A stretch of 22,111 nt of DNA, taken from assembly GCA_002311645.1 (NCBI GenBank), contig DBYW01000049.1, forward strand, positions 17,645-39,755, in the 5' to 3' direction. This DNA is from Bacteroidales bacterium UBA1176. Lineage in GTDB: Bacteria > Bacteroidota > Bacteroidia > Bacteroidales > WCHB1-69. The notes under the pieces are model-generated. The model saw only the letters and a list, made by a program, of their open reading frames with translations, did no database searches and was not told the origin of the DNA. Positions 9,101-16,794 of this stretch are shown here, piece after piece. The first letter of the stretch is position 1, and each line of letters begins with the position of its first letter. A program made the translations under genes and the position numbers.

Positions 9101-12100
9101 TAATGACGACTATGCACATCCTGGTGCTGTTCCTGTTGTTTGTCCGACATTTGGTCACTACCTCTTGGATGCCCAGGCTACCGACAACCTGCCGCTCATG
9201 CCGTATGACCATACCCTCACATACGTTTGGTCTGGTGAAGCCATCGACTACACCTCTACCACCAACTTCTCTTTCATCGCTGTGAACGAGAATGTTTGTG
9301 ATCGTGTTTACACGGCATACGTCGATGTCACCAACTCTATGGGTTGTATCACGAGAGCTGAATACTCTATCCACGCCATCGATACGCTTGCTCCTGTTAT
9401 CACGCTTGCCCAAACTACGGACACTATTGCTCCGAATGCTCCTAATTGCGGTATCATCGTTCCTAACTATGCTCCTTTGTTCAATGTGAGCACTGTTACC
9501 GATGATTGCTGGAACATGGACAGCACGAGAGTGACGCAAGTTCCTGCCGCTGGCGACACTATTTATGACAACACCAATGTTGTGATTACGGTTTCTCCGA
9601 AGTGCGGTCCTTCCGCCACCCACACCATTCGCGTGTGTTATCCGGAGCCTCGTTTCTCCACGACTATCTTGGCTTCTGTTGACAGCAGCTGCTATCCTTA
9701 TACTTCTACGCTTTCTGTCATCAGCGAACATGGTACCCAAGCCAATGTTGTTTGGGACAACAAGGTTACTGCCACCACTCTGGATGTCAGTCCTATCGAG
9801 GGTGTCGATTCTACGATCACCCACACGGTTGCCGTCTATGACGTGAACAACTGTTTGGCAGCTGATACGATTCAACTCGTGGTTTACCACAAGCCTGTTG
9901 CTGCCGACGTCAATGTTGTTACCACCGCTAACAACTATTGCGACACTGCTGTTCATTCCAATGGTTCCATCACGATTACCGCTGTTCATGGCGACATCGA
10001 CAGCATTCGTCTGCATGGTGAGACTGAATGGCACGCTCTGCCTTATGTCACCAACGACACTGTGAAGCCGGGTACTTATCTTTATGACCTGCTCACGATT
10101 CACGGCTGTCTCACAGAACAAGTTGTGAATGTCCTTGTTCCTCATGACACCACACTGCCCGCTTCCTATTTGGATTCCGTTTTGGCTGTTGAACCTTATA
10201 CCCACAATGACTATTGTACGGCTCCTTGGCACGGTACCCTCAACGTTCTCTATCCTGTTGATGGTTACACCTACTACATGCCTATGCATGTCAACTTGCT
10301 TGACGATGGTGTTACTTTGGACACTTGTGGCAATGAAACCCACATCTACAACTCCAGCCTTGAGAGCGACCTTTGGTTCAACTACCTCTACCAAGGCACC
10401 GACTATCGCATCTATATTACTACCAACTATAACTGTCATTATGTGACCGGTCCTGACACGATTCGCGACCAGCGCACCACTCCTCCGGTTCCTCACCATG
10501 TGGTTGTTGCCAACTCTGTCTGCGGATCTTCTAACGGTTCCATCACCTTCTTGGATACTGATCCTAAGTATTACTACACGTTGAATGGTATCACCTATCG
10601 TGGTGTCCAGTCTGGTGTCCGTGCTTTCACCAACCTGCCTGCCGGTGATTACAACTTGCATATCTATAATGACATCACCCGTTGTGAATTCGACACATTA
10701 TTCACTGTGCCCGATAGCTCCAATGGTCCTGTTTTCAATGATTCCGAGGTTGCTCTTACGCATCGCACCAACTGTGTCACTCCGAATGGTAGCATCCAAA
10801 TCACTGCTCAAACAGGTATGGCATTTGTTGTCTTCAACGCATTTGGTGATACTGTCCAACCTGCTAATTACAATTCTCTTGATTCTGGTAATTACACCAT
10901 TTATAAAGTTGAACTTGCTACGGGTTGCTCCACTCCGAAACCGGTTCACATCAACTTCAACAAGCCTGTTGTTAATTTGACCGCTACTCAGACCACTCCG
11001 GATAAGGATTGTAGCGATCTCGGTACGGGTGTCATCAATGTGACCGCCACCCCGAGCGCCAACATCTTCTTCAAGGTTATTAACAGCACCAATGATACGA
11101 TGAATCCGAGCTTTACTGGCTTGAACAACGACACCTACACTGTCCATGCTTATAATACGGTTACCAACTGTGAATACACCAAACCGGTCACGGTTGCTTC
11201 TCAGTTCCATTATCCTGAGGTTACCTACACTTCCACAGCCAATTACATGTGCTATGCTGAGAAGAATGGTACCATCACCGCTCATGACACGTTGGCAGCC
11301 AGAATTGCTCCTACCACTCCGAACTACACTTCCTTCGTCTATATTATTAATGGTACTGACACCGTGAATGTCGCCGACAGCCTCAATTCCGGCCACTACA
11401 TGGTCAGCGTTATGACCAATTTGCACTGTACCACTACTCCGGTCGATGTTGAAGTGCTTGACAGCGCTTGGTTCTTGCCGCAATATCAAATTACGCCTAA
11501 CAGCACTTGCGATATTACGCTGAGCCGTCCGGGTAATGGCCAAATCAAGGTTCTCACCCCGCAAACCACGCATCACCTCTATGTGTTCACCTATATCGAC
11601 ACCATTCACTATGGTTACGATGTCGACCACTTCGAGCCGATTGACTACACGAAGTTCACGTTGGCTGACGGTCACTATCAAGTGTTCATCACCGACACCA
11701 TCACTGGTTGTACGCACACTGACACTGTCTTCGTGCCGTTCACTCCGACTCCGCTGGCTATCGACTCCATTGTTCCCACGATCGACTATAGCTGTAAGGC
11801 TGGCTTGAGCTTGGGTACCATTACGGTTACCGCTCACTCTTCCAGCGCTGCTGCCGTGTTGTCCTACTCCATCGATGGTGGCACCACCTATCAGTTGGAT
11901 CCTGTCTTCACCGGCGTTCCTGCAGGAAGCTATCAGATCACGATCCTCGACACGGTCAACAACTGCGTCTATGACACGATGGCCAACAGAAATGTTAATG
12001 TCCTCCACGACCAGTATGAACTTGTCTTCTCCGTTGACACTACTCCGAACCATTTCTGCGACACGACTCGTTTCGATGGTTCCATCACGTTGACCGTCCT

Positions 12101-15100
12101 CTCTAATGCTAATCCTGATGCAACCACGTACATGTACTCCATTGACAATGGCGTCACTTATGACACCGTCAATGTCTTCACTGGCTTGAAGAATGGTATC
12201 TACAACGTTGCCATTATGGATATGTTCACCGAGTGTGTTTACGATTCCGTTGCTATTATCCGTTTGGACAACAACCACGCTCCTGGCGTTGTTATCAATG
12301 GACCGAATCATATCTGTAAGAATGAAGACGGCACTTTGTATGCAGAAGTCACGACGACCCTTCCTGGCGACACGGTCTTCACATACAAGTGGTACAATGA
12401 CTGTCCTTCTGGCGTGATTCTTTCCACGACTGATTCCTGCAAGATCCTCACCGACATGGTACACTGCTGCACCTACACGGTTGAAGTTACCAGCGTTTTG
12501 ACTGGTTGTACCACCGTTGAAAGCATGTATGTCTGTGTTGACTCTCTGCCGCTCGTGCATTTCATCGTCAATGGCACTCCTTGGACCACTCGCGATCCGA
12601 ACAACTTCTTCAACTGCGAGAATAATCCTATCGACATTGCCATCGATTCTGTGGGTCTTGTCTCCCATGTTTGGACTAACGGTGTCAACACCTCCAATGC
12701 ATCCTTCACGGTTCCCGCATACGACATTGCTGCTAATGCCACCAAGTCCTTCTGCGTGACTATCGTTGACAACAACGGTTGTACCACCACGGATGCCATC
12801 AACGTGATTTCCAAGCCGATCTTCAGAGATACGGTTGACATTGACGCTTGCGGTTCTTACATATACACCTATGTTGCTGGTGGCTCTGACACGCTGAGAT
12901 TCGATCCTGCTGGCACGAATGTCCATCAGATTCTCGACACCTATACAGCTGCAAACGGTTGTGACAGCTTCATGGTCTATAACATTACGATTTCCGCACC
13001 TCCTACATTGACAGTCTCTGCCACGATTCCGGCCAGCATTTGCGAAGGCGACACCATTCTCCCCACCGGCGAAGGTTTCACCCACGATTATGCTACCCAG
13101 TATGGCTGGCGTATTGTGAGCGCTTCCACCACGATTGACAAGTCCAATTGCATCACTGCTGGTTCTGCGTTCAACATCAACGATGCTGTTTCTGAAGGAA
13201 TGACTGGCATGAGCATCTATGCTTACAGTGCCAACAATTGCGACACGCTCTTCTCTGCTCCTACAACTCTTAAGGTTACGAATATTCCGTCCTTGATTCC
13301 TTCACCTGCTCCTATGGCTAACGATACTATTTGCGCTGGTACCCCGGTTACCCCCAACATTGTTCCTATCCTCAATGCTGATTCTGTAAACTGGCATGGT
13401 ACGACAGGCGCTGGTAACGAGTGCAAGATTGAGTACAAGAACGTTGACTCCCTCACTTGGAATGTCTGGGTTCCTTCAACTCCTCTTGCCAAGGGTGAAT
13501 ATGCATTCCGTTTCGTTGCTAAGAACGATTGCTCCGGTGATTTCATCACCCTTGACACGATGGGTCTGTATGTTGCTGGTTCTGTGACTGTTGCTATTGA
13601 CAATGATCATCAGGTCATCTGTCTGGGTCAGCCTATCACTACGATCAATGTCACCACCACGAATGCTCGTGCTATGGTGGCTGGCGATGTTGTCTTCACT
13701 CCTGCTACAACTGCTTTGACATTTGATCCTGCAGCTATGACAATTTCCGGTTCGCCTGCAACTAAAGACACCATTTATGTTGCAATTACGGCTTATACCG
13801 ATGTTGTTGGTTCTCCGTGTCCGTTCATGACAATTTATGATACCATTGTTGTCAATGACACTGTGAAGCTTGCTGCCACTCCGATGGCTCAAACCCTCTG
13901 CGTTGGTAATGAGATTGCTCCTATTGCTGTTCTCTATGAAAATGCAACCATTTCTACATCTACTCTCCCGACTGGCTTGACTTTGGTCAATGACACCATC
14001 AAGGGTGCTCCTGCTAAGATCAAGGTGAATGAAAATGACACGTTGACCATCACGATCACGGCTACCAGCAATGTGGTTCCGGCTTGTGATCCTGTCAAGA
14101 CCGTTACTGTCCAGATCGTTGTCTTCGACACCGTGAAAGTCAACAGCACGCTTGCTACTCAAGAGTTCTGCGTGGGTACTCCGTTGACCAACATTGTCCT
14201 CGATTACGACAATGCTACCATCAACGCTATCAACCTGCCTTCTGGTGTGGCCCTCGATAATGACACTATCAAGGGTACCCCGTTGAAAGCTACGACCAAT
14301 CCTTCCGACACGTTCGAATATAAGATTGCTTTCGTAAGCCTCAACGGCTGCGAGAATGATACTCTTACCGGTAAGATTATTGTCCACGACACTGTGAAGT
14401 TGACCGTCGCTCCGTTGGCTGACACCCTCTGTCTGGGTAATTCCATCAAACCGATTGTTGTTGATGTTAAGAACGGTACTGCTGCTTTGACGACCCTGAA
14501 ACCTGCTATTTACACGATGGTTAATGATACGATCAACGGTACTCCTGAAGCCTTCGGCAATGATACCTTGACGATCACCGCCACCAGTACTTTCGCTTCC
14601 TTCACGGGTTGCGATCCTAAGGAACAAAAGGTTGTGATTTACATCCGCGATACTGTCTCTCTAAATGTTGCTCCGTTGACTCAGACCATCTGCCTTGGCG
14701 AAGCTATCCAACCTGTTGCCATGGAGTATGCAAACGCTACTTTGTCTGTTCCTTCTTTGGCTGCCGGTCTCACACATATCCACGCTACTCCTGGTAAGGA
14801 CACCATCTCCGGTACTCCTACACAAGCGGATACTCTCAAATACACCATCGTTGCCAACAGCATCTACAATCCTGCTTGCGACGCCAAGAGTGCATTTGTG
14901 AAGATTATTGTGAACGACACTGTTAAGTTGAGTGCTGATCCTGCACTGCTCGACCAAACGCGGTGCCGCCTCGATACGATCGACACCATCGCCTTCACTG
15001 TTGAGAATGCTACTTTGTCTGTTGACGGTGGCGTGCTGCCGACTGGCCTCATCTTCAATTCTACCACCAACAAGTTGTATGGTGTTCCTGAGGTGATGAA

Positions 15101-16715
15101 TGTCACGGGTGACACCATCAAGCTGACGGCTACCAGCACTGCTACTCCTTCTTGCGGTGAGAAGAAGATTCAGGTTGTGATCAAGGTTAATGACAAACCT
15201 TCCATCACGGGCACCATCACCGATGGTAAACTGGATGTCTGCGAAGGCCTGACCTTCACCAAGCCGTCTGATCTTGCTATCGACACCAACGGTCTGCCTA
15301 CCGACACCATCTGGAAACTCGCTACTGAAACTGGTGCCTTCGATTGGACCGCCGCTGCCACCATGGCTATGAACGCCCAACCGATGTACTACATTGCCAC
15401 CAACGCTTGCGGTGCTGACACCGTGGATACCGTCATGGTTGTTTACCCGCGTCCTGTCCCGCAAATCGCTGCTGACACGTACATCTGCTTGGATGGTTCA
15501 GCCAGTATGACTGAGACGACCAGCTATCCGTACATCTCCTACAAGTGGATGGATGCTAATGGCACTACCGTTGCCACCACGAAGAACTACACCTTCGATG
15601 CTTCTTCGCTCCACCTGACCACTGACTCCCTCTTCACCTTCACGCTTGAAGTTGTCGACACCAACAACTGTGTCTCTTTGAACTCTCTCAATGCTTCAAC
15701 CGACATTCTGACGTTCCATGTTGACACTGCTGTCAGCGTCATGGCTACCGACAAACCGCGCTTCCGCTTCACGCACGCCGGTTCTGACACGCATAACATC
15801 GACGCTCTTACCACGGACAACCGTACGGAATACACCTGGACTGTTGACAATACTTGCGGTATTGCTGGTGATGTTATGGTCTTCGTCACCTTCGACATCT
15901 ATCGTAATGACACGCTGCTGAGCAACAGCAACATCGGTCATATGATCAGACCGGCAACTGCTGCAGGTGGTACTAAGTATGTTTCTTACGATGTGATTCA
16001 TTGGCTGACTCCTTCTCATATCGATGTTTCGGCCACGAGTTACTTCAACTATGCCGTGTCTTCGTCTGTTCCTGGATCAGACTTGATGGGTAACCACTAT
16101 CCGAATAAGTACTATTCCACAATATTCCCGTACGGACAAGATTACGACGAAGTGTACTTGCACTTCCTCGCTGGCAATCCTGTTGACAAGACCTTCAACC
16201 AATTCTTGAAGTCTGGTGAATATAAGATTGTCTATCGTTTGATCTCCACGACTCAAAAATCAATCCTGCCTACGAATTATTATAATGCCGACTCTACTGC
16301 TAACTTAAGCATTGGTGGTAACAACTCCCTCACAGCTGGTGCTATTTTCGACACCTTGATGATGGATGAACTTTACATCAATGTCACAGGTCCGGATCAA
16401 GTTTCCGCTGGTGGTTTCTCCTTGCTGACTACGGATATTGAGGAGTACGAGTCCACTGAAGACAACGCTTCCATGGTTGTTTATCCGAACCCGACCAACA
16501 ACGTGGTCAACGCTCGTATCAACGGCGTGACGGGTGAGTCCACCATCAATGTTGTCAACATTGCCGGTCAAATCGTTGCAAGAGACAATGTGGTCCTCGA
16601 CGGTACTGAGTACATCTACAGACGTGAGGTTCGCAACCTGACCCCGGGTGTCTACTTCATCCGCGTCGAAGGTGAGAATGTCACCCTCTCTAAGAAGCTT
16701 GTTATCTCTAAGTAA
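6102..16715 (+). CDS. Giant multi-repeat surface or secreted protein, type IX secretion cargo
   Basis: A single 3,537-residue frame. Residues 1-24 are a signal peptide (MKKLLSICFLSMLLMLAGFTAKAQ). A unique domain covers about 97-262. Ig-like and HYR-like segments follow to about 1270, then nine SprB-like units (1280-2071). Next come mixed Ig-like domains to 2494, including a DACGSYIYTY...GCDSF segment resembling a short repeat common in Bacteroidota surface proteins. Six He_PIG-like units span 2495-3032, Ig-like segments run to about 3215, and a domain resembling the N-terminal one spans about 3239-3382. The type A T9SS sorting domain is 3458-3537. The chain is rich in Thr, Val, Asn, Asp and Ser, with regularly placed Cys. 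Expected route: Sec export, T9SS crossing of the outer membrane, then surface attachment or release. Possible roles are adhesion, gliding-type motility or matrix formation; none is shown by sequence. No enzymatic domain was recognised. Long in-register antisense frames are by-products of codon bias. Confidence 0.93.
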   Translation: MKKLLSICFLSMLLMLAGFTAKAQVTTNCCFWLENMQPDTLHDVSNVAPAPGMFTPGSPAYLPGQGNDLILYNSMSRVDNVNHISISNGAANYIIGDRTDWYRINFTNNCNLPASTKVSVEWKLYNNGVLIPDAQLSDYVDVFIFTRFDQRAHTDNVMGECGHNGWLGGPVYGNGVCGENQGMNGNDAAGGYPGSVPVIDNDQFPYAAYGFGAAGYVRQVHTYNLDYFYINFFESSETRIALRWKQVGNYSLVVGLRERTNGSAFAIWDSDYQNGYIGGHQSHCGALLAQDSIHYLVNTTSQMVTCENDPYHYGSPEAVYTQTGFYNVLFGEYTCGHWRVDSLDLLDFQTRINPDIIAHNDTICQNVPVTAAWIESLAPAVNTDAPGLVSYQRYWKLSTDTGYTTTPVLFDNTTVGDYLYYVYQVNTYDTIPGFSFDCIGDTTTFIIRVNEFIPPVLDNTNPRYAYCNEDITPTSTQVIKAILNNNNFNHCAQQVHWFQGTTATGTPVSTTGTYTVNLSSIYNPNFNHKVTYTAFSYAETSPGVGTYSPTGVSVEFQFWATPEVANNTSVATQENFVVCPHTTGIQLRSNFIVTNTDATTGVGNNYTWTYTWKKNGQTINYNQANYTVTAPGCGVTDTFVVTAVAHASHPAYPNDDICEATITRTFTVKGEDTDPISITWRNASTAAITISGCDSTTSAWSAPYTINNAVESTTGTSPIRIVNDKCHNKTAIHYSVSVNTTLAPCTTTVTRSYYITDECNNSSNTISQVVTIVNDSIPVLTGKVDTVNPVRILNNDCKDNLPARNVLLTSLHNNFNIHSACGSATPDSLIRFYIGNTEVALANGNPVAAEQDIFANTDEVHVTVRVEDECHNITPNNAKIHVITLLKPAAINIAHGATRTPDYEVCNYDTVVVIFDTNMIYNGFSPYQYSWDQDPKPDECGIIHLTDTSIRVYALVGGAYYTSTQFIMNITDKYGCKASDTSNAIHFFPVPTVNLVEDTRNDDYAHPGAVPVVCPTFGHYLLDAQATDNLPLMPYDHTLTYVWSGEAIDYTSTTNFSFIAVNENVCDRVYTAYVDVTNSMGCITRAEYSIHAIDTLAPVITLAQTTDTIAPNAPNCGIIVPNYAPLFNVSTVTDDCWNMDSTRVTQVPAAGDTIYDNTNVVITVSPKCGPSATHTIRVCYPEPRFSTTILASVDSSCYPYTSTLSVISEHGTQANVVWDNKVTATTLDVSPIEGVDSTITHTVAVYDVNNCLAADTIQLVVYHKPVAADVNVVTTANNYCDTAVHSNGSITITAVHGDIDSIRLHGETEWHALPYVTNDTVKPGTYLYDLLTIHGCLTEQVVNVLVPHDTTLPASYLDSVLAVEPYTHNDYCTAPWHGTLNVLYPVDGYTYYMPMHVNLLDDGVTLDTCGNETHIYNSSLESDLWFNYLYQGTDYRIYITTNYNCHYVTGPDTIRDQRTTPPVPHHVVVANSVCGSSNGSITFLDTDPKYYYTLNGITYRGVQSGVRAFTNLPAGDYNLHIYNDITRCEFDTLFTVPDSSNGPVFNDSEVALTHRTNCVTPNGSIQITAQTGMAFVVFNAFGDTVQPANYNSLDSGNYTIYKVELATGCSTPKPVHINFNKPVVNLTATQTTPDKDCSDLGTGVINVTATPSANIFFKVINSTNDTMNPSFTGLNNDTYTVHAYNTVTNCEYTKPVTVASQFHYPEVTYTSTANYMCYAEKNGTITAHDTLAARIAPTTPNYTSFVYIINGTDTVNVADSLNSGHYMVSVMTNLHCTTTPVDVEVLDSAWFLPQYQITPNSTCDITLSRPGNGQIKVLTPQTTHHLYVFTYIDTIHYGYDVDHFEPIDYTKFTLADGHYQVFITDTITGCTHTDTVFVPFTPTPLAIDSIVPTIDYSCKAGLSLGTITVTAHSSSAAAVLSYSIDGGTTYQLDPVFTGVPAGSYQITILDTVNNCVYDTMANRNVNVLHDQYELVFSVDTTPNHFCDTTRFDGSITLTVLSNANPDATTYMYSIDNGVTYDTVNVFTGLKNGIYNVAIMDMFTECVYDSVAIIRLDNNHAPGVVINGPNHICKNEDGTLYAEVTTTLPGDTVFTYKWYNDCPSGVILSTTDSCKILTDMVHCCTYTVEVTSVLTGCTTVESMYVCVDSLPLVHFIVNGTPWTTRDPNNFFNCENNPIDIAIDSVGLVSHVWTNGVNTSNASFTVPAYDIAANATKSFCVTIVDNNGCTTTDAINVISKPIFRDTVDIDACGSYIYTYVAGGSDTLRFDPAGTNVHQILDTYTAANGCDSFMVYNITISAPPTLTVSATIPASICEGDTILPTGEGFTHDYATQYGWRIVSASTTIDKSNCITAGSAFNINDAVSEGMTGMSIYAYSANNCDTLFSAPTTLKVTNIPSLIPSPAPMANDTICAGTPVTPNIVPILNADSVNWHGTTGAGNECKIEYKNVDSLTWNVWVPSTPLAKGEYAFRFVAKNDCSGDFITLDTMGLYVAGSVTVAIDNDHQVICLGQPITTINVTTTNARAMVAGDVVFTPATTALTFDPAAMTISGSPATKDTIYVAITAYTDVVGSPCPFMTIYDTIVVNDTVKLAATPMAQTLCVGNEIAPIAVLYENATISTSTLPTGLTLVNDTIKGAPAKIKVNENDTLTITITATSNVVPACDPVKTVTVQIVVFDTVKVNSTLATQEFCVGTPLTNIVLDYDNATINAINLPSGVALDNDTIKGTPLKATTNPSDTFEYKIAFVSLNGCENDTLTGKIIVHDTVKLTVAPLADTLCLGNSIKPIVVDVKNGTAALTTLKPAIYTMVNDTINGTPEAFGNDTLTITATSTFASFTGCDPKEQKVVIYIRDTVSLNVAPLTQTICLGEAIQPVAMEYANATLSVPSLAAGLTHIHATPGKDTISGTPTQADTLKYTIVANSIYNPACDAKSAFVKIIVNDTVKLSADPALLDQTRCRLDTIDTIAFTVENATLSVDGGVLPTGLIFNSTTNKLYGVPEVMNVTGDTIKLTATSTATPSCGEKKIQVVIKVNDKPSITGTITDGKLDVCEGLTFTKPSDLAIDTNGLPTDTIWKLATETGAFDWTAAATMAMNAQPMYYIATNACGADTVDTVMVVYPRPVPQIAADTYICLDGSASMTETTSYPYISYKWMDANGTTVATTKNYTFDASSLHLTTDSLFTFTLEVVDTNNCVSLNSLNASTDILTFHVDTAVSVMATDKPRFRFTHAGSDTHNIDALTTDNRTEYTWTVDNTCGIAGDVMVFVTFDIYRNDTLLSNSNIGHMIRPATAAGGTKYVSYDVIHWLTPSHIDVSATSYFNYAVSSSVPGSDLMGNHYPNKYYSTIFPYGQDYDEVYLHFLAGNPVDKTFNQFLKSGEYKIVYRLISTTQKSILPTNYYNADSTANLSIGGNNSLTAGAIFDTLMMDELYINVTGPDQVSAGGFSLLTTDIEEYESTEDNASMVVYPNPTNNVVNARINGVTGESTINVVNIAGQIVARDNVVLDGTEYIYRREVRNLTPGVYFIRVEGENVTLSKKLVISK
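6387..6890 (+). other. N-terminal domain of the giant protein (possible bookend domain)
   Basis: Residues about 97-262. It contains RTDWYRINFTNNC followed by a VSVEW...YNNG strand pattern and, later, DYFYINFFESS...GNYSLVVGLRE. The same order of motifs recurs near the C-terminus at about 3239-3382. I cannot assign a family. Confidence 0.4.
9939..12314 (+). repeat. Nine SprB-like repeats in the giant protein
   Basis: Units begin at Cys codons 9939, 10215, 10521, 10773, 11010, 11250, 11508, 11793 and 12057 (residues 1280, 1372, 1474, 1558, 1637, 1717, 1803, 1898 and 1986), 79-102 residues apart. The typical pattern is C...NGSITI..., a central YxI(D/N)G-like strand, then FTGLxxGxYxxxIxD and a final (T/N)xC. 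Units 8 and 9 (SYSIDGGTTYQLD, VFTGVPAGSYQITILDTVNNC) fit the SprB repeat best; units 1 and 2 are the most divergent. Confidence 0.75.
13584..15197 (+). repeat. Six tandem He_PIG-like repeats in the giant protein
   Basis: Units start at 13584, 13863, 14133, 14394, 14655 and 14922 (residues 2495, 2588, 2678, 2765, 2852 and 2941), 87-93 residues each. The shared frame is VKLxxxP...QTxCLGxxIxPI...NAT...LPxGLxxxNDTIxGxP...DTLxxxxxATS...CD...VxDT. The LPTGL...IxGxP core is that of the putative Ig domain He_PIG. The units are clearly related in protein but diverged in DNA, so the array is not a recent duplication. Confidence 0.8.
15813..16247 (+). other. C-terminal domain of the giant protein resembling the N-terminal one
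   Basis: Residues about 3238-3382: NRTEYTWTVDNTC, then VFVTFDIYRND, then DEVYLHFLAGN and SGEYKIVYRLIS. The order and spacing echo the N-terminal domain. It lies between the last Ig-like segment and the sorting domain. Confidence 0.4.
16473..16712 (+). other. Type A T9SS C-terminal sorting domain
   Basis: The last 80 residues (3458-3537) hold the family's ordered motifs: VVYPNPTNN at the start, a central INVVNIAGQIV strand, LTPGVYFIRVEG, and the terminal KKLVISK. In known T9SS cargo this domain directs passage through the outer-membrane translocon and is usually cleaved by the sortase PorU. Confidence 0.93.
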
Positions 16716-16735
16716 TTAGAGTGACTATAAAAACC

Positions 16736-16776
16736 AAGGGAGTTGTGTGTGAAAGGCACAACTCCCTTTTTTATTT
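16736..16776 (+). terminator. Strong intrinsic terminator after the giant gene
   Basis: A 12-bp perfect stem (AAGGGAGTTGTG at 16736-16747, CACAACTCCCTT at 16757-16768) with a 9-nt loop runs into a T-rich tract. It ends only about 20 bp before the next start codon. Confidence 0.92.
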
Positions 16777-16794
16777 TTTTTAATCTAATATTCA

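Noticed and set aside
9939..15197. Possible CRISPR or DNA-level tandem repeat array
   Set aside because: The repeats are at protein level, about 80-100 codons long and inside one reading frame; there are no short identical repeats with unique spacers.
6234..15464. Very long minus-strand open frames (up to 984 codons) opposite the giant gene
   Set aside because: All lie in the same frame, in exact codon register with the sense gene, and their products look like random Val/Arg/Asn-rich chains. They arise because the sense gene avoids TTA, CTA and TCA.
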